64,000 nt of DNA, from assembly GCA_910577935.1 (NCBI GenBank), contig CAJTOT010000003.1, forward strand, positions 14,941-78,940. Reading direction: 5' to 3'. Made by a program: the position numbers and the translations under genes. Numbering within the stretch: the stretch's first letter is position 1; every line of letters starts with the position of its first letter. The stretch comes from an uncultured Hungatella sp. GTDB taxonomy: Bacteria > Bacillota > Clostridia > Lachnospirales > Lachnospiraceae. Below are positions 23,897-31,829 of this stretch, piece after piece. The notes beneath the pieces were generated by a model, which was given only the letters and a program-made list of their open reading frames with translations, was not told the origin of the DNA and did no database searches.

Positions 23897-25069
23897 ATGT
23901 ATCTGATTAAACATGCGGAAGTTTACTCTCCTGAGAATCTGGGAACGGTGGACGTGCTTACAGGCGGCGGGCAGATTCTCAAGACGGGGAAGGACCTTCC
24001 GGCGGAGGCGGCCTACGGCGTGGAGGTCATAGACGGGGAGGGCATGGTTCTGATGCCCGGACTGATCGACGCCCATGTCCACATTCTGGGCGGAGGCGGC
24101 GAGGGGGGAGCCAGGACCAGAACCCCGGAGATTATGCTGTCGCAGATTGTCAGCGGCGGAGTGACCACAGTGGTGGGCTGTCTGGGCACTGACGGATGCA
24201 CCAGGACCATGAGCAATCTTCTTGCCAAGGCCAAAGGGCTGGAGGAGGAGGGCATTACAACCTACGTGTATACAGGCTCTTATCAGGTGCCGGTGAGGAC
24301 TCTGACGGGGAAGATCATGGACGATATAATCCTTCTTGAGAAGGTGGTGGGAACCGGGGAGATCGCCATATCGGACCACCGGTCTTCCCAGCCTGACAAA
24401 AAGGAGTTCGCCAGGATCGTGGCGGACACGAGAGTGGGCGGAATCCTGTCAGGCAAGGCGGGGCTTGTGAATATCCATATGGGAGACGGGGAGAACCGTC
24501 TGAAATTTCTCCGGTATGTGCTGAAGAAGACGGAGATTCCGGCTTCCAATATGCTGCCCACCCACATCAACCGCAGCCGCGGCCTGATGGAGGATGGCAT
24601 TGACTATGTTCTGCAGCTGGGAGGATATATTGACCTGACCACCAGCTCCGACCCGGATTTTCTGGACCCGGATGAGGTGAAGGCCAGCGCGGGCTTAAAG
24701 ATGGCCCTGGATGCCGGGGTGCCGGCGGACCATGTGACCTTTTCCTCTGACGGCCAGGGCAGCCTCCCGGTGTTCGGCCCTGACGGAGAATTCCTGGGGC
24801 TGGGGGTGGGAAAGGTATCCTCCCTCTACCGGGAGATGAGAGACGCGGTGCTGACCGACGGAGTGTCCCTGACCGACGCCTTGAAGGCAGTGACCCAGAA
24901 CCCGGCATCTCTGCTGAAGCTCCCGAAGAAGGGGAGAGTCGAAGAAGGCGCCGACGCGGACCTGGTGCTGGCGGACAAGAGGACTTTGGACATTCACATG
25001 GTCATGGCGAAAGGCGCGGTGATGGTGAAGGAAGGACAGATTGCAGCGAGAGGAACTTTTGAAGGCTGA
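23897..25069 (+). CDS. iadA: Isoaspartyl dipeptidase (beta-aspartyl peptidase)
   Basis: A 390-residue member of the amidohydrolase superfamily (peptidase M38) that cleaves isoaspartyl dipeptides from damaged proteins. Metal ligands are visible: DAHVHILGG (about residue 57), SGKAGLVNIHMGDG with His (about 190), PTHINRS (about 220) and SSDGQGS with Asp (about 282). The VGCLGTDGCTR segment is typical of IadA. ATG 23897 has GGAGG 7 bases upstream, better than the in-frame GTG at 23891. A possible extended -10 element (TGGTAAACT) lies about 45 bases upstream. The permease gene follows after 38 bases, so a peptide uptake-and-cleavage unit is likely. Confidence 0.92.
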   Translation: MYLIKHAEVYSPENLGTVDVLTGGGQILKTGKDLPAEAAYGVEVIDGEGMVLMPGLIDAHVHILGGGGEGGARTRTPEIMLSQIVSGGVTTVVGCLGTDGCTRTMSNLLAKAKGLEEEGITTYVYTGSYQVPVRTLTGKIMDDIILLEKVVGTGEIAISDHRSSQPDKKEFARIVADTRVGGILSGKAGLVNIHMGDGENRLKFLRYVLKKTEIPASNMLPTHINRSRGLMEDGIDYVLQLGGYIDLTTSSDPDFLDPDEVKASAGLKMALDAGVPADHVTFSSDGQGSLPVFGPDGEFLGLGVGKVSSLYREMRDAVLTDGVSLTDALKAVTQNPASLLKLPKKGRVEEGADADLVLADKRTLDIHMVMAKGAVMVKEGQIAARGTFEG

Positions 25070-25107
25070 GGAATATAGAGATACAATCGAAGAGGAGATA
25101 CCATATC

Positions 25108-26622
25108 ATGGAGAAAAAGAAACGATCTTTTCAGATGCCCCACACATTTATCATCATTTTCGGGGTCATTCTGTTTGCGGCCCTGCTGACCATGTTTATT
25201 CCCCTGGGACAGTATGACACGAAGGAAGTCACCTATATGCAGAACGGGGCGGAGAAGACCCGGACAGTTCTGGACCCGGACAGTTTCCGCTATGTTCTGG
25301 ACGAGAACGGCAACAAGGTCACAAAGATCGCCCCCCTGTTCGGAACAGAGGATTTTGGCGGCCAGGGAATCTTAAACTATGTGTTTGAGGGCATGACCGT
25401 GGGAGATAAAAACGGAACTGCCGTGGGCATCATCGCATTTATCCTCATAGTGGGAGGCGCCTTCGGCATCGTCATCAGGACGGGGGCCGTGGAGAGCGGC
25501 ATTATGCGGGTCATCGCCATGACCAACGGCAAGGAGATCCTGCTGATCCCCATTCTGGTAGTTCTGTTTTCCCTGGGAGGAGCGGTGTTCGGCATGGGGG
25601 AGGAAGCGATTCCCTTTGTCATGATTCTGGTGCCCATGTTCATCGCTATGGGCTACGACGCGGTTGTGGGAATCATGTGTTCCTATGTGTCCACCCAGAT
25701 CGGTTTTGGTTCCTCCTGGCAGAACCCCTTCAGCCTTGCGGTGGCCCAGGGCGTGTCCGGGCTTCCGGTTATGTCAGGCGCGTGGTTCCGCATCCCCATG
25801 TGGATCTTTTTTACAGGCCTTACCATCGTGTTTACCATGCGGTACGCCATGAAGATAAAGAAGAATCCCGAGAGCTCCGTGGCTTACGAGTCCGATGAAG
25901 GATACCGCAGGGAGTTTACGAAGAAAGGCAGTGAAATGCCGCCCTTTACCATTGGGCACAAGCTGGTGCTGCTGACCATCGCCGCCTGCATGGTGTGGAC
26001 TGTCTGGGGCGTGGTGGATCAGGGATACTATATTCCGGAGATCGCCTCCCAGTTCTTCGTCATGGGTCTGGCGGCCGGCGTCATCGGCGTGTTATTCCGC
26101 TTAAATGACATGAAACTTAACGATATTGCCACATCCTTTGAGCGGGGTGCTGCGGACCTTCTGGGTGCTGCCATGTGCGTGGGAATGGCCCAGGGCATTA
26201 TCATTATTCTGGGCGGAACCAGCGCCACAGACGGCACGGTGCTCAACACCATTCTCCACAGTATCAGCCAGGGCATGCAGGGGTTCCCTCCGGTTATCTC
26301 CGCGTGGCTGATGTACGTGTTCCAGTCTGTGTTCAACTTCTTCGTGGTGTCCGGTTCCGGACAGGCGGCTCTGACCATGCCGGTGATGGCGCCGCTGGCG
26401 GATCTGGTAGGTGTGGAGCGGCAGGCGGCTGTGGTGGCTTTCCAGCTGGGAGACGCGTTCACCAACTTCATCGTTCCCACCTCCGGATGTCTTCTGGGAG
26501 CCTTGGCGGCGGCAAAGCTGGACTGGGGAAAATGGGCCAAGTTCCAGATCAGGTTCCAGGCGGTGCTGGTTGTGTGCGCGTCGGTTACCATGGTTCTGGC
26601 CGTGGTTTTGGGGCTGTCGTAG
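25108..26622 (+). CDS. YfcC/C4-dicarboxylate-carrier-like permease
   Basis: A 504-residue membrane protein of the YfcC family (related to DcuC and arginine/ornithine carriers), about 11-12 TM helices. The first helix is TFIIIFGVILFAALLTMFIP, followed by an extracellular loop of about 60 residues; conserved stretches are FGMGEEAIPFVMILVP, GFGSSWQNPFSLAVAQGVSG and the second-half signature FNFFVVSGSGQAALTMPVMAPL. Transport substrates in the family are amino acids, dicarboxylates or dipeptides. Location directly after iadA suggests uptake of aspartyl peptides or export of aspartate (inference). Confidence 0.88.
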   Translation: MEKKKRSFQMPHTFIIIFGVILFAALLTMFIPLGQYDTKEVTYMQNGAEKTRTVLDPDSFRYVLDENGNKVTKIAPLFGTEDFGGQGILNYVFEGMTVGDKNGTAVGIIAFILIVGGAFGIVIRTGAVESGIMRVIAMTNGKEILLIPILVVLFSLGGAVFGMGEEAIPFVMILVPMFIAMGYDAVVGIMCSYVSTQIGFGSSWQNPFSLAVAQGVSGLPVMSGAWFRIPMWIFFTGLTIVFTMRYAMKIKKNPESSVAYESDEGYRREFTKKGSEMPPFTIGHKLVLLTIAACMVWTVWGVVDQGYYIPEIASQFFVMGLAAGVIGVLFRLNDMKLNDIATSFERGAADLLGAAMCVGMAQGIIIILGGTSATDGTVLNTILHSISQGMQGFPPVISAWLMYVFQSVFNFFVVSGSGQAALTMPVMAPLADLVGVERQAAVVAFQLGDAFTNFIVPTSGCLLGALAAAKLDWGKWAKFQIRFQAVLVVCASVTMVLAVVLGLS

Positions 26623-26729
26623 CCAGTCTTATGCCGGTCTGCCGGGGGCAGAACCTCCGCCCTGCCGGGGACACAAGACATAGCGCCCTCATAAGCATGC
26701 ATCAGGACACGTCCCCGGGGGCATACTTT

Positions 26730-26777
26730 AGCTGTCATGACTTTTCTGAAAAGAAGGTCATGGCAGCTTTTCGTTTT
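26730..26777 (+). terminator. Terminator after the iadA-permease operon
   Basis: AGCTGTCATGAC pairs with GGTCATGGCAGCT around TTTTCTGAAAAGAA, with a downstream TTTCGTTTT. It separates this operon from the metal-resistance operon. Confidence 0.85.
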
Positions 26778-26810
26778 GCAGGATCAGGGAGGGCCTCTCA
26801 TGAAAAATAG

Positions 26811-26862
26811 TTGACATTTTTCAAAAAAATGGTAATATAAACACATGAATAAGTGTTCATAT
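26811..26862 (+). promoter_or_regulatory. Promoter and ArsR-family operator of the metal efflux operon
   Basis: A consensus TTGACA (26811-26816), a 16-base spacer and TAATAT (26833-26838) are followed by the inverted repeat ACATGAATAAGTGTTCATAT (26843-26862; core ATGAA-N6-TTCAT). AT-rich ATGAA/TTCAT dyads of this form are the usual operators of SmtB/CadC/CzrA repressors and overlap the transcription start here, as expected for autorepression relieved by metal. Confidence 0.75.
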
Positions 26863-26882
26863 GAATAGAGAGGAAGGTAACT

Positions 26883-27263
26883 ATGACAGAGCAGGAGAGA
26901 ATTGAACAGGAAGTGAGAGAATGTGTCTGTGAATTTATGTATGTCCATGAAGAGATTGTGGATAAAGTGGAGAAGGTGATGCCCGACGAGCAGCAGCTTT
27001 TGGAGCTGTCGGAGTTTTTTAAGGTGTTCGGGGATTCCACCAGAATCAAGATTCTGTATGTGCTGAGTCAGTCGGAGATGTGTGTCTGTGATATTGCCAA
27101 GCTGCTGCAGATGGGGCAGTCGGCCATCTCCCACCAGCTCAGGGTGCTGAAACAGATGCGGCTGGTGAAGTTCCGCAGAGACGGGAAGACCGTGTTCTAT
27201 TCCCTGTCAGACAGCCACATCCAGACCATACTGGCCCAGGGAATGGAGCATATCAGCGAGTAG
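26883..27263 (+). CDS. ArsR/SmtB-family metal-sensing repressor (CadC/ZiaR-like)
   Basis: A 126-residue winged-helix repressor. The DNA-binding part is CDIAKLLQMGQSAISHQLRV (about residues 69-88). Both metal sites described for the family can be seen: N-terminal Cys14 and Cys16 with Cys67 and Cys69 in MCVCD (the CadC alpha3N thiolate site), and Asp110, His112, His123 and Glu126 in exactly the spacing of the SmtB alpha5 zinc site (DxH-N10-HxxE). It should sense Zn, Cd or Pb. It starts after GAGAGGAAGG behind its own promoter/operator and precedes its target exporter by 13 bases. Confidence 0.92.
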   Translation: MTEQERIEQEVRECVCEFMYVHEEIVDKVEKVMPDEQQLLELSEFFKVFGDSTRIKILYVLSQSEMCVCDIAKLLQMGQSAISHQLRVLKQMRLVKFRRDGKTVFYSLSDSHIQTILAQGMEHISE

Positions 27264-27276
27264 AGGGGGAGAGAAG

Positions 27277-29274
27277 ATGATGAAGACCATGACGAAGAAA
27301 CAGAAAAAAATGATCCTGCGTCTGAGCGTGAGCGCCGTGTTCTTAATCGGCGGAATCGTGACCGAGGGGATTCACCCGGCAGACTGGATTTTGTTTATCG
27401 TATCCTACCTGGCGGCTGGATATGACATTCCTCTGAAGGCTCTGAGAAATATCCGCAACGGGCAGGTGTTTGACGAGAATTTTCTCATGACAGTGGCTAC
27501 GGCAGGAGCTATCGGCGTGGGCGAGCTGGAAGAGGCTGTGGCGGTGATGCTGTTTTATCAGGTGGGGGAGCTGTTCAGCGACTATGCGGTAAACCGTTCC
27601 AGAAAGTCCATCACGGAGCTGATGGACATCAACCCGGATTATGCCAACGTGCTGAGAGGCGGGAAGGAAGAGCAGGTGGAGCCTGACGAGGTGGAGATCG
27701 GGGAAGTGATTCTGATAAAGCCGGGAGAGAAGGTTCCCCTGGACGGAATCGTGGTCAAGGGCAGTTCCAGCCTGGACACCAAGGCTCTGACAGGGGAGAG
27801 CGTCCCTGTGGAGGTGACAGAGGGGAAAGACGTTGTCAGCGGTTCTATCAACTTAAACGGCGTGTTGGAGGTGCAGGTGACGAAACTGTTCGACGACTCC
27901 ACGGTGGCGAAGATACTGGAGCTGGTGGAGAATGCCAGCTCCAGAAAAGCCAGAGCGGAGAACTTCATCACAAGATTTGCCAGGGTCTACACCCCTATTG
28001 TGGTGATTCTGGCGCTGATTTTGGCTCTGGCGCCACCTGTGCTTTTGAGACAGCCCTGGTCTGTGTGGGTGTACAGGGCATGCAGCTTTCTCGTAGTGTC
28101 CTGCCCCTGCGCTTTGGTGATCTCTGTTCCTTTAAGCTTCTTCGGAGGGCTTGGAGCCGCCTCGAAACAGGGAATTCTGGTGAAGGGGAGCAACTACCTG
28201 GAGGCTATGGGAACCCTGGACACGGTGGTGTTTGACAAGACGGGGACGCTGACCACAGGAAAATTCCAGGTGACAGAGGTGGAGACGGCGGGCTCCTGTA
28301 CCAGGGAGGAACTACTGGAGCTGGCGGCATACGGGGAGTACCGTTCCAATCATCCCATCGCCCTGTCGGTAAAAGAGGCCTTCGAGAGAGAAGCCGGGGG
28401 GCGGCGGCTCCTGGGAGACAGGATACTGTCGGTGGAGGAGATTGCCGGCCACGGAATGCATGTGAAACTGGGGAGTATCCGCGGGGCGGCGGAGGCCGGC
28501 AGCGCGGGGACCGGGGCGGCGGAGGTCATAAGCGTGGGAACCGAAAGCCAGGAAACCGGCAGCGGAGAACCTGGCGGCAGGGAACTGTACATCGGCAACG
28601 AGAAGCTGATGGAGCGCCAGGGGATACAGGTTCCCGTCAGGGACGACGGGCTGGGGACCGCTCTGTATGTTGCCGACAGAAAAGAGTACCTGGGGCGTAT
28701 AGTCATCTCGGATACGGTGCGGGAGGATGTGCCCGAGACTTTAGGGCTGCTCAGGAGAGAGGGAGTCAGGAACCTGGTGATGCTGACAGGCGACAAGGAA
28801 TCTGTGGGAAAGGCAGTGGGAGAACGGCTGGGACTTGACAAGGTGTTCGGCGGGCTTCTGCCGGGGGACAAGGTGCAGAAGGTGGAAAGCTTTCTCAGCG
28901 ATAAGGCGGCTGACAGGACTCTCGCTTTCGTGGGGGACGGCATCAACGACGCCCCGGTGCTGGCCAGGGCAGATGTGGGAATCGCCATGGGAGGCATCGG
29001 GTCTGACGCGGCGGTGGAGGCGGCAGATGTGGTGATCATGAACGATGAGCCCTCCAAGATCGTGGACGGAATCCGCATTGCCAGAAAAACTGTAGCAATC
29101 GTCCGTCAGAATATCCTGTTCGCCATCGGGGTGAAGGTGCTGGTGCTGCTTTTGGTGGCCTGCGGGATGGCGTCTATGTGGGCGGCGGTGTTCGGCGACG
29201 TGGGAGTGTCCGTTCTGGCGATTCTCAATGCGGTCCGGACACTAAGTTACAAGCGCGTGAGCCGGCCGGCATAG
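27277..29274 (+). CDS. cadA: P1B-type heavy-metal-exporting ATPase (Zn/Cd/Pb)
   Basis: A 665-residue P1B ATPase that pumps divalent metals out of the cell. TM segments include VSAVFLIGGIVTEGI and WILFIVSYLAAGYDIP; the metal-transport CPC motif is SCPCALV (about residue 275), the phosphorylated Asp is in DKTGTLT (about 320), TGES (about 172) is the actuator loop, and GDGINDAPVLARADVG the hinge. No N-terminal HMA metal-binding domain is present. The nucleotide-binding domain carries a Gly/Ala/Glu-rich insertion (about residues 405-430). The MMK start follows GAGGGGGAGAG, 13 bases after the sensor gene. It may equally be called zntA. Confidence 0.9.
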   Translation: MMKTMTKKQKKMILRLSVSAVFLIGGIVTEGIHPADWILFIVSYLAAGYDIPLKALRNIRNGQVFDENFLMTVATAGAIGVGELEEAVAVMLFYQVGELFSDYAVNRSRKSITELMDINPDYANVLRGGKEEQVEPDEVEIGEVILIKPGEKVPLDGIVVKGSSSLDTKALTGESVPVEVTEGKDVVSGSINLNGVLEVQVTKLFDDSTVAKILELVENASSRKARAENFITRFARVYTPIVVILALILALAPPVLLRQPWSVWVYRACSFLVVSCPCALVISVPLSFFGGLGAASKQGILVKGSNYLEAMGTLDTVVFDKTGTLTTGKFQVTEVETAGSCTREELLELAAYGEYRSNHPIALSVKEAFEREAGGRRLLGDRILSVEEIAGHGMHVKLGSIRGAAEAGSAGTGAAEVISVGTESQETGSGEPGGRELYIGNEKLMERQGIQVPVRDDGLGTALYVADRKEYLGRIVISDTVREDVPETLGLLRREGVRNLVMLTGDKESVGKAVGERLGLDKVFGGLLPGDKVQKVESFLSDKAADRTLAFVGDGINDAPVLARADVGIAMGGIGSDAAVEAADVVIMNDEPSKIVDGIRIARKTVAIVRQNILFAIGVKVLVLLLVACGMASMWAAVFGDVGVSVLAILNAVRTLSYKRVSRPA

Positions 29275-29338
29275 TTATGGAGCCAAGGCATATGGTGCCT
29301 GTGTTCACAGGACACCTGCTGACAGTAATCTGCCACGG

Positions 29339-29469
29339 GTTACTGTTCACATGTCACAGCAACCAGCAAAAATCCATGAAAATCGCCTGGGTTGATGGGA
29401 TTTTTGTCCGCCCGCCCAGGTTATCATACGGTCAGCGCAGCCAGTGCGCTGACCTGCCTGAACAGTAAC
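29339..29469. repeat. Structured palindromic intergenic element with GTTACTGTTCA ends
   Basis: GTTACTGTTCA (29339-29349) is repeated exactly in inverse orientation as TGAACAGTAAC (29459-29469). Inside are two further hairpins: CAAAAATCC (about 29367) with GGATTTTTG (ending about 29407), and GGTCAGCGC (29430-29438) with GCGCTGACC (29446-29454). The whole folds as a branched structure without a credible gene. The 29275-29588 gap otherwise holds small stems and the ugd promoter. A related element with similar ends lies at 47541-47690. Confidence 0.6.
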
Positions 29470-29508
29470 TGTCATGGACCCAGGTGAAGAAAGAGTTTTC
29501 GAATTCAC

Positions 29509-29537
29509 TTGTATATTCCCTTTATAACATATATAAT
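29509..29537 (+). promoter_or_regulatory. Promoter of ugd
   Basis: TTGTAT (29509-29514), a 17-base spacer and a perfect TATAAT (29532-29537), 52 bases before the ugd start. Confidence 0.8.
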
Positions 29538-29588
29538 AGAAGAAAGCGTTATTAATGCAACAGAAAGAACACAGAGGAGACGATTGTT

Positions 29589-30869
29589 ATGAACACAAGC
29601 GCAAATGAAACGCCCGTTTCCAGGCGGCAGCTCACGGTAGCCGTGGCGGGAACAGGTTACGTGGGGTTATCCCTGGCCGTGCTGCTGTCCCAGAATCACA
29701 GAGTATACGCAGTGGATATCGTGCCGGAGAAGGTGGAAAAGATCAACAGCAGAATATCGCCTATACAGGACGCGGAGATAGAGGAGTATCTGAGAGACAG
29801 GCAGCTGGATCTGACAGCCACCTTAGACGGGGCAAAGGCCTACAGGGAGGCGGACTTTGTGATCATCGCCGCCCCTACCAACTATGACAGCCGGAAGAAT
29901 TTTTTTGACACCTCCGCAGTGGAGGAGGTCATTGAGCTGGTGATGGAGTCCAACCCGGAAGCTGTGATGGTGATCAAGTCCACGGTTCCGGTAGGTTACA
30001 CCGAGTCCGTGAGGAAGAAGTACAACACCTCCAGGATTCTGTTCAGCCCGGAGTTTTTGCGGGAGTCAAAAGCCTTGTACGATAACCTGTATCCCAGCAG
30101 AATCATCGTGGGGGTTGACGAGGGAGATGAGAGCCTTGCCAAGGCTGCCAGGACATTTGCCGGCCTTCTCAGGGAAGGGGCTCTCAAGGAGCAGATCGAC
30201 ACCCTGTTTATGGGATTCACGGAGGCGGAAGCGGTGAAGCTGTTCGCCAACACCTACCTGGCTCTGAGAGTGTCCTATTTTAACGAGCTGGACACCTACG
30301 CCGAGATGAAGGGCCTGGACACCCGGTCCATCATCGAGGGTGTCTGCCTGGACCCGAGAATCGGCTCCCACTACAACAACCCATCCTTCGGCTACGGCGG
30401 CTACTGCCTGCCTAAGGATACCAAGCAGCTTCTGGCTAATTACTCCGACGTGCCGGAGAACCTGATTGGGGCCATCGTCGAGAGCAATCGGACCAGAAAA
30501 GACTTTATCGCGGACCGCGTGCTGACCACGGCGGGATATTATGATTACTACAGCAGGAACGATTATGACCAGGAGAAGGAGCGCACCTGTATCGTAGGCG
30601 TCTACCGCCTGACCATGAAGAGCAACTCCGACAATTTCCGCCAGTCCTCTATCCAGGGAGTGATGAAGAGAATCAAGGCCAAGGGGGCAGTGGTTGTGGT
30701 TCACGAGCCCACCCTGGAGGATGGAAGCACATTTTTCGGAAGCCAGGTGATTAACGACTTAGAGAAGTTTAAGTCCATGTGCGACTGCATCATCGCCAAC
30801 CGGTATGACAGCGCCCTGGACGACGTGAGCGAAAAAGTGTACACAAGAGATTTGTTCCGAAGAGATTAA
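29589..30869 (+). CDS. ugd: UDP-glucose/nucleotide-sugar 6-dehydrogenase
   Basis: A 426-residue dehydrogenase that oxidises a UDP-sugar (usually UDP-glucose to UDP-glucuronate) with two NAD+. The N-terminal Rossmann domain has GTGYVGLSLA (about residues 21-30); IKSTVPVGYT and SPEFLRESKAL mark the core; the catalytic Cys is in GYGGYCLPKDTKQL (about 272). The C-terminal domain binds the nucleotide sugar (VGVYRLTMKSNSDNFRQSS). GGAGACGATTGTT precedes the ATG, and a strong promoter lies upstream. It supplies uronic acid for capsule or envelope glycans; no other polysaccharide genes are adjacent. Confidence 0.92.
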   Translation: MNTSANETPVSRRQLTVAVAGTGYVGLSLAVLLSQNHRVYAVDIVPEKVEKINSRISPIQDAEIEEYLRDRQLDLTATLDGAKAYREADFVIIAAPTNYDSRKNFFDTSAVEEVIELVMESNPEAVMVIKSTVPVGYTESVRKKYNTSRILFSPEFLRESKALYDNLYPSRIIVGVDEGDESLAKAARTFAGLLREGALKEQIDTLFMGFTEAEAVKLFANTYLALRVSYFNELDTYAEMKGLDTRSIIEGVCLDPRIGSHYNNPSFGYGGYCLPKDTKQLLANYSDVPENLIGAIVESNRTRKDFIADRVLTTAGYYDYYSRNDYDQEKERTCIVGVYRLTMKSNSDNFRQSSIQGVMKRIKAKGAVVVVHEPTLEDGSTFFGSQVINDLEKFKSMCDCIIANRYDSALDDVSEKVYTRDLFRRD

Positions 30870-30949
30870 GACAACTTTACAGCAGACAGCACATTGACAT
30901 CAGATCGCCATGACGGCGACCGCGATAGCGAAAAGAGGATGATTTGATT

Positions 30950-31609
30950 ATGCCCGTATACCGTTTGAGACAGAACGAGATCAGTTTTCCAACCCCTACA
31001 CTTGCCAGAGACGACGGTCTTCTGGCCGTGGGCGGGGACTTGAGCGTGGACCGGCTGCTTTTGGCCTACACACACGGAATTTTCCCATGGTACAATCCGG
31101 GGGAGGAGATTCTGTGGTGGTGTCCGAAGGAGCGCTTTCTTATATACCCCGAGGCCATCCACATATCCCGCTCTATGAAAAAATATATCAGGAAACACAC
31201 ATATCGGATATTTTTAAACAGGGATTTCCAGGATACCATGCACCACTGCCGGATGAAGCGGGAGTTTGAGGAGGGGACCTGGATCAGCGACGAGATGGAG
31301 GAGGCATACCTGGAACTGCACAAGGAAGGGTATGCTGTCAGTGTGGAGGTGTATGAGGAAGGGGAACTGGCCGGCGGACTTTACGGCGTGGCTATAGGGA
31401 GATGTTTTTTTGGAGAGAGCATGTTCTCTGAGAAGAAAAACGGGTCCAAGGTGGCTTTGATCGCCCTGTCCCGTTTTCTGGAACAGAGGAAGTTTCTCTT
31501 TATCGACTGTCAGTTTCACACAGATCATCTGGAACATATGGGGGGACAATATGTGTCCTGGGAGACCTTTGACAATCTTTTGCAGGAAGGGCTTCAGGTT
31601 TCTTGTTGA
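30950..31609 (+). CDS. aat: Leucyl/phenylalanyl-tRNA-protein transferase
   Basis: A 219-residue Aat enzyme, which adds Leu or Phe from aminoacyl-tRNA to proteins with N-terminal Arg or Lys, making N-degrons for ClpS-ClpAP. Family signatures are clear: GLLAVGGDLSVDRLLLAY, THGIFPWYNPGEEILWWCP (about residues 42-60), ISRSMKKYIRK, GLYGVAIGRCFFGESMFS (about 140) and IDCQFHTDHLEHMG near the end. ATG 30950 was chosen; an in-frame TTG at 30944 has slightly better spacing from AAGAGGA. No clpS or clpA is in the window. Its stop overlaps the -35 box of the glnA promoter. Confidence 0.9.
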   Translation: MPVYRLRQNEISFPTPTLARDDGLLAVGGDLSVDRLLLAYTHGIFPWYNPGEEILWWCPKERFLIYPEAIHISRSMKKYIRKHTYRIFLNRDFQDTMHHCRMKREFEEGTWISDEMEEAYLELHKEGYAVSVEVYEEGELAGGLYGVAIGRCFFGESMFSEKKNGSKVALIALSRFLEQRKFLFIDCQFHTDHLEHMGGQYVSWETFDNLLQEGLQVSC

Positions 31610-31634
31610 CAAACCTCCCGTAAACGGTTAGTAT
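31606..31634 (+). promoter_or_regulatory. Promoter of the glnA-nitR unit
   Basis: A consensus TTGACA (31606-31611) and TAGTAT (31629-31634) with a 17-base spacer. The -35 box overlaps the aat stop codon. Transcription should begin near 31641 and immediately enter the attenuator leader. Confidence 0.85.
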
Positions 31635-31648
31635 AAAAAAGAAGAATC

Positions 31649-31708
31649 GTAACGAGGGCGTTACAAGTCGGTCATTGGGGTCAATGGCTCTTGTAACGTC
31701 TTTTTTTT
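31649..31708 (+). promoter_or_regulatory. glnA leader attenuator: two small hairpins overlapping an intrinsic terminator
   Basis: Directly after the promoter lies hairpin 1, GTAACG/CGTTAC (31649-31664). Hairpin 2 is CATTG/CAATG (31673-31686). The terminator stem is CGTTACAAG (31659-31667) with CTTGTAACG (31690-31698), followed by eight or more T. The terminator uses the 3' arm of hairpin 1 and encloses hairpin 2, so hairpin 1 and the terminator are mutually exclusive. ANTAR proteins act by binding paired hairpins and blocking a terminator, and an ANTAR gene follows glnA. The loops do not clearly match the published hexaloop (A1, G4) consensus. glnA starts 122 bases after the T run. Confidence 0.75.
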
Positions 31709-31829
31709 CGGCAGAGGGCTGGGCTGAGGCGCAGTCTGACTTGCCGGATATGGGAATTTAAGGTATAATTACTTTGTCGTTTGGTCCGTGCCGGGCGGTA
31801 AGGTACAGAATTAGAAGGAGAGTGGAGAC

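Noticed and set aside
29178..29468. 96-codon plus-strand frame after cadA
   Set aside because: Starts inside cadA in another frame and its second half is simply the palindromic element read as protein; no ribosome site.
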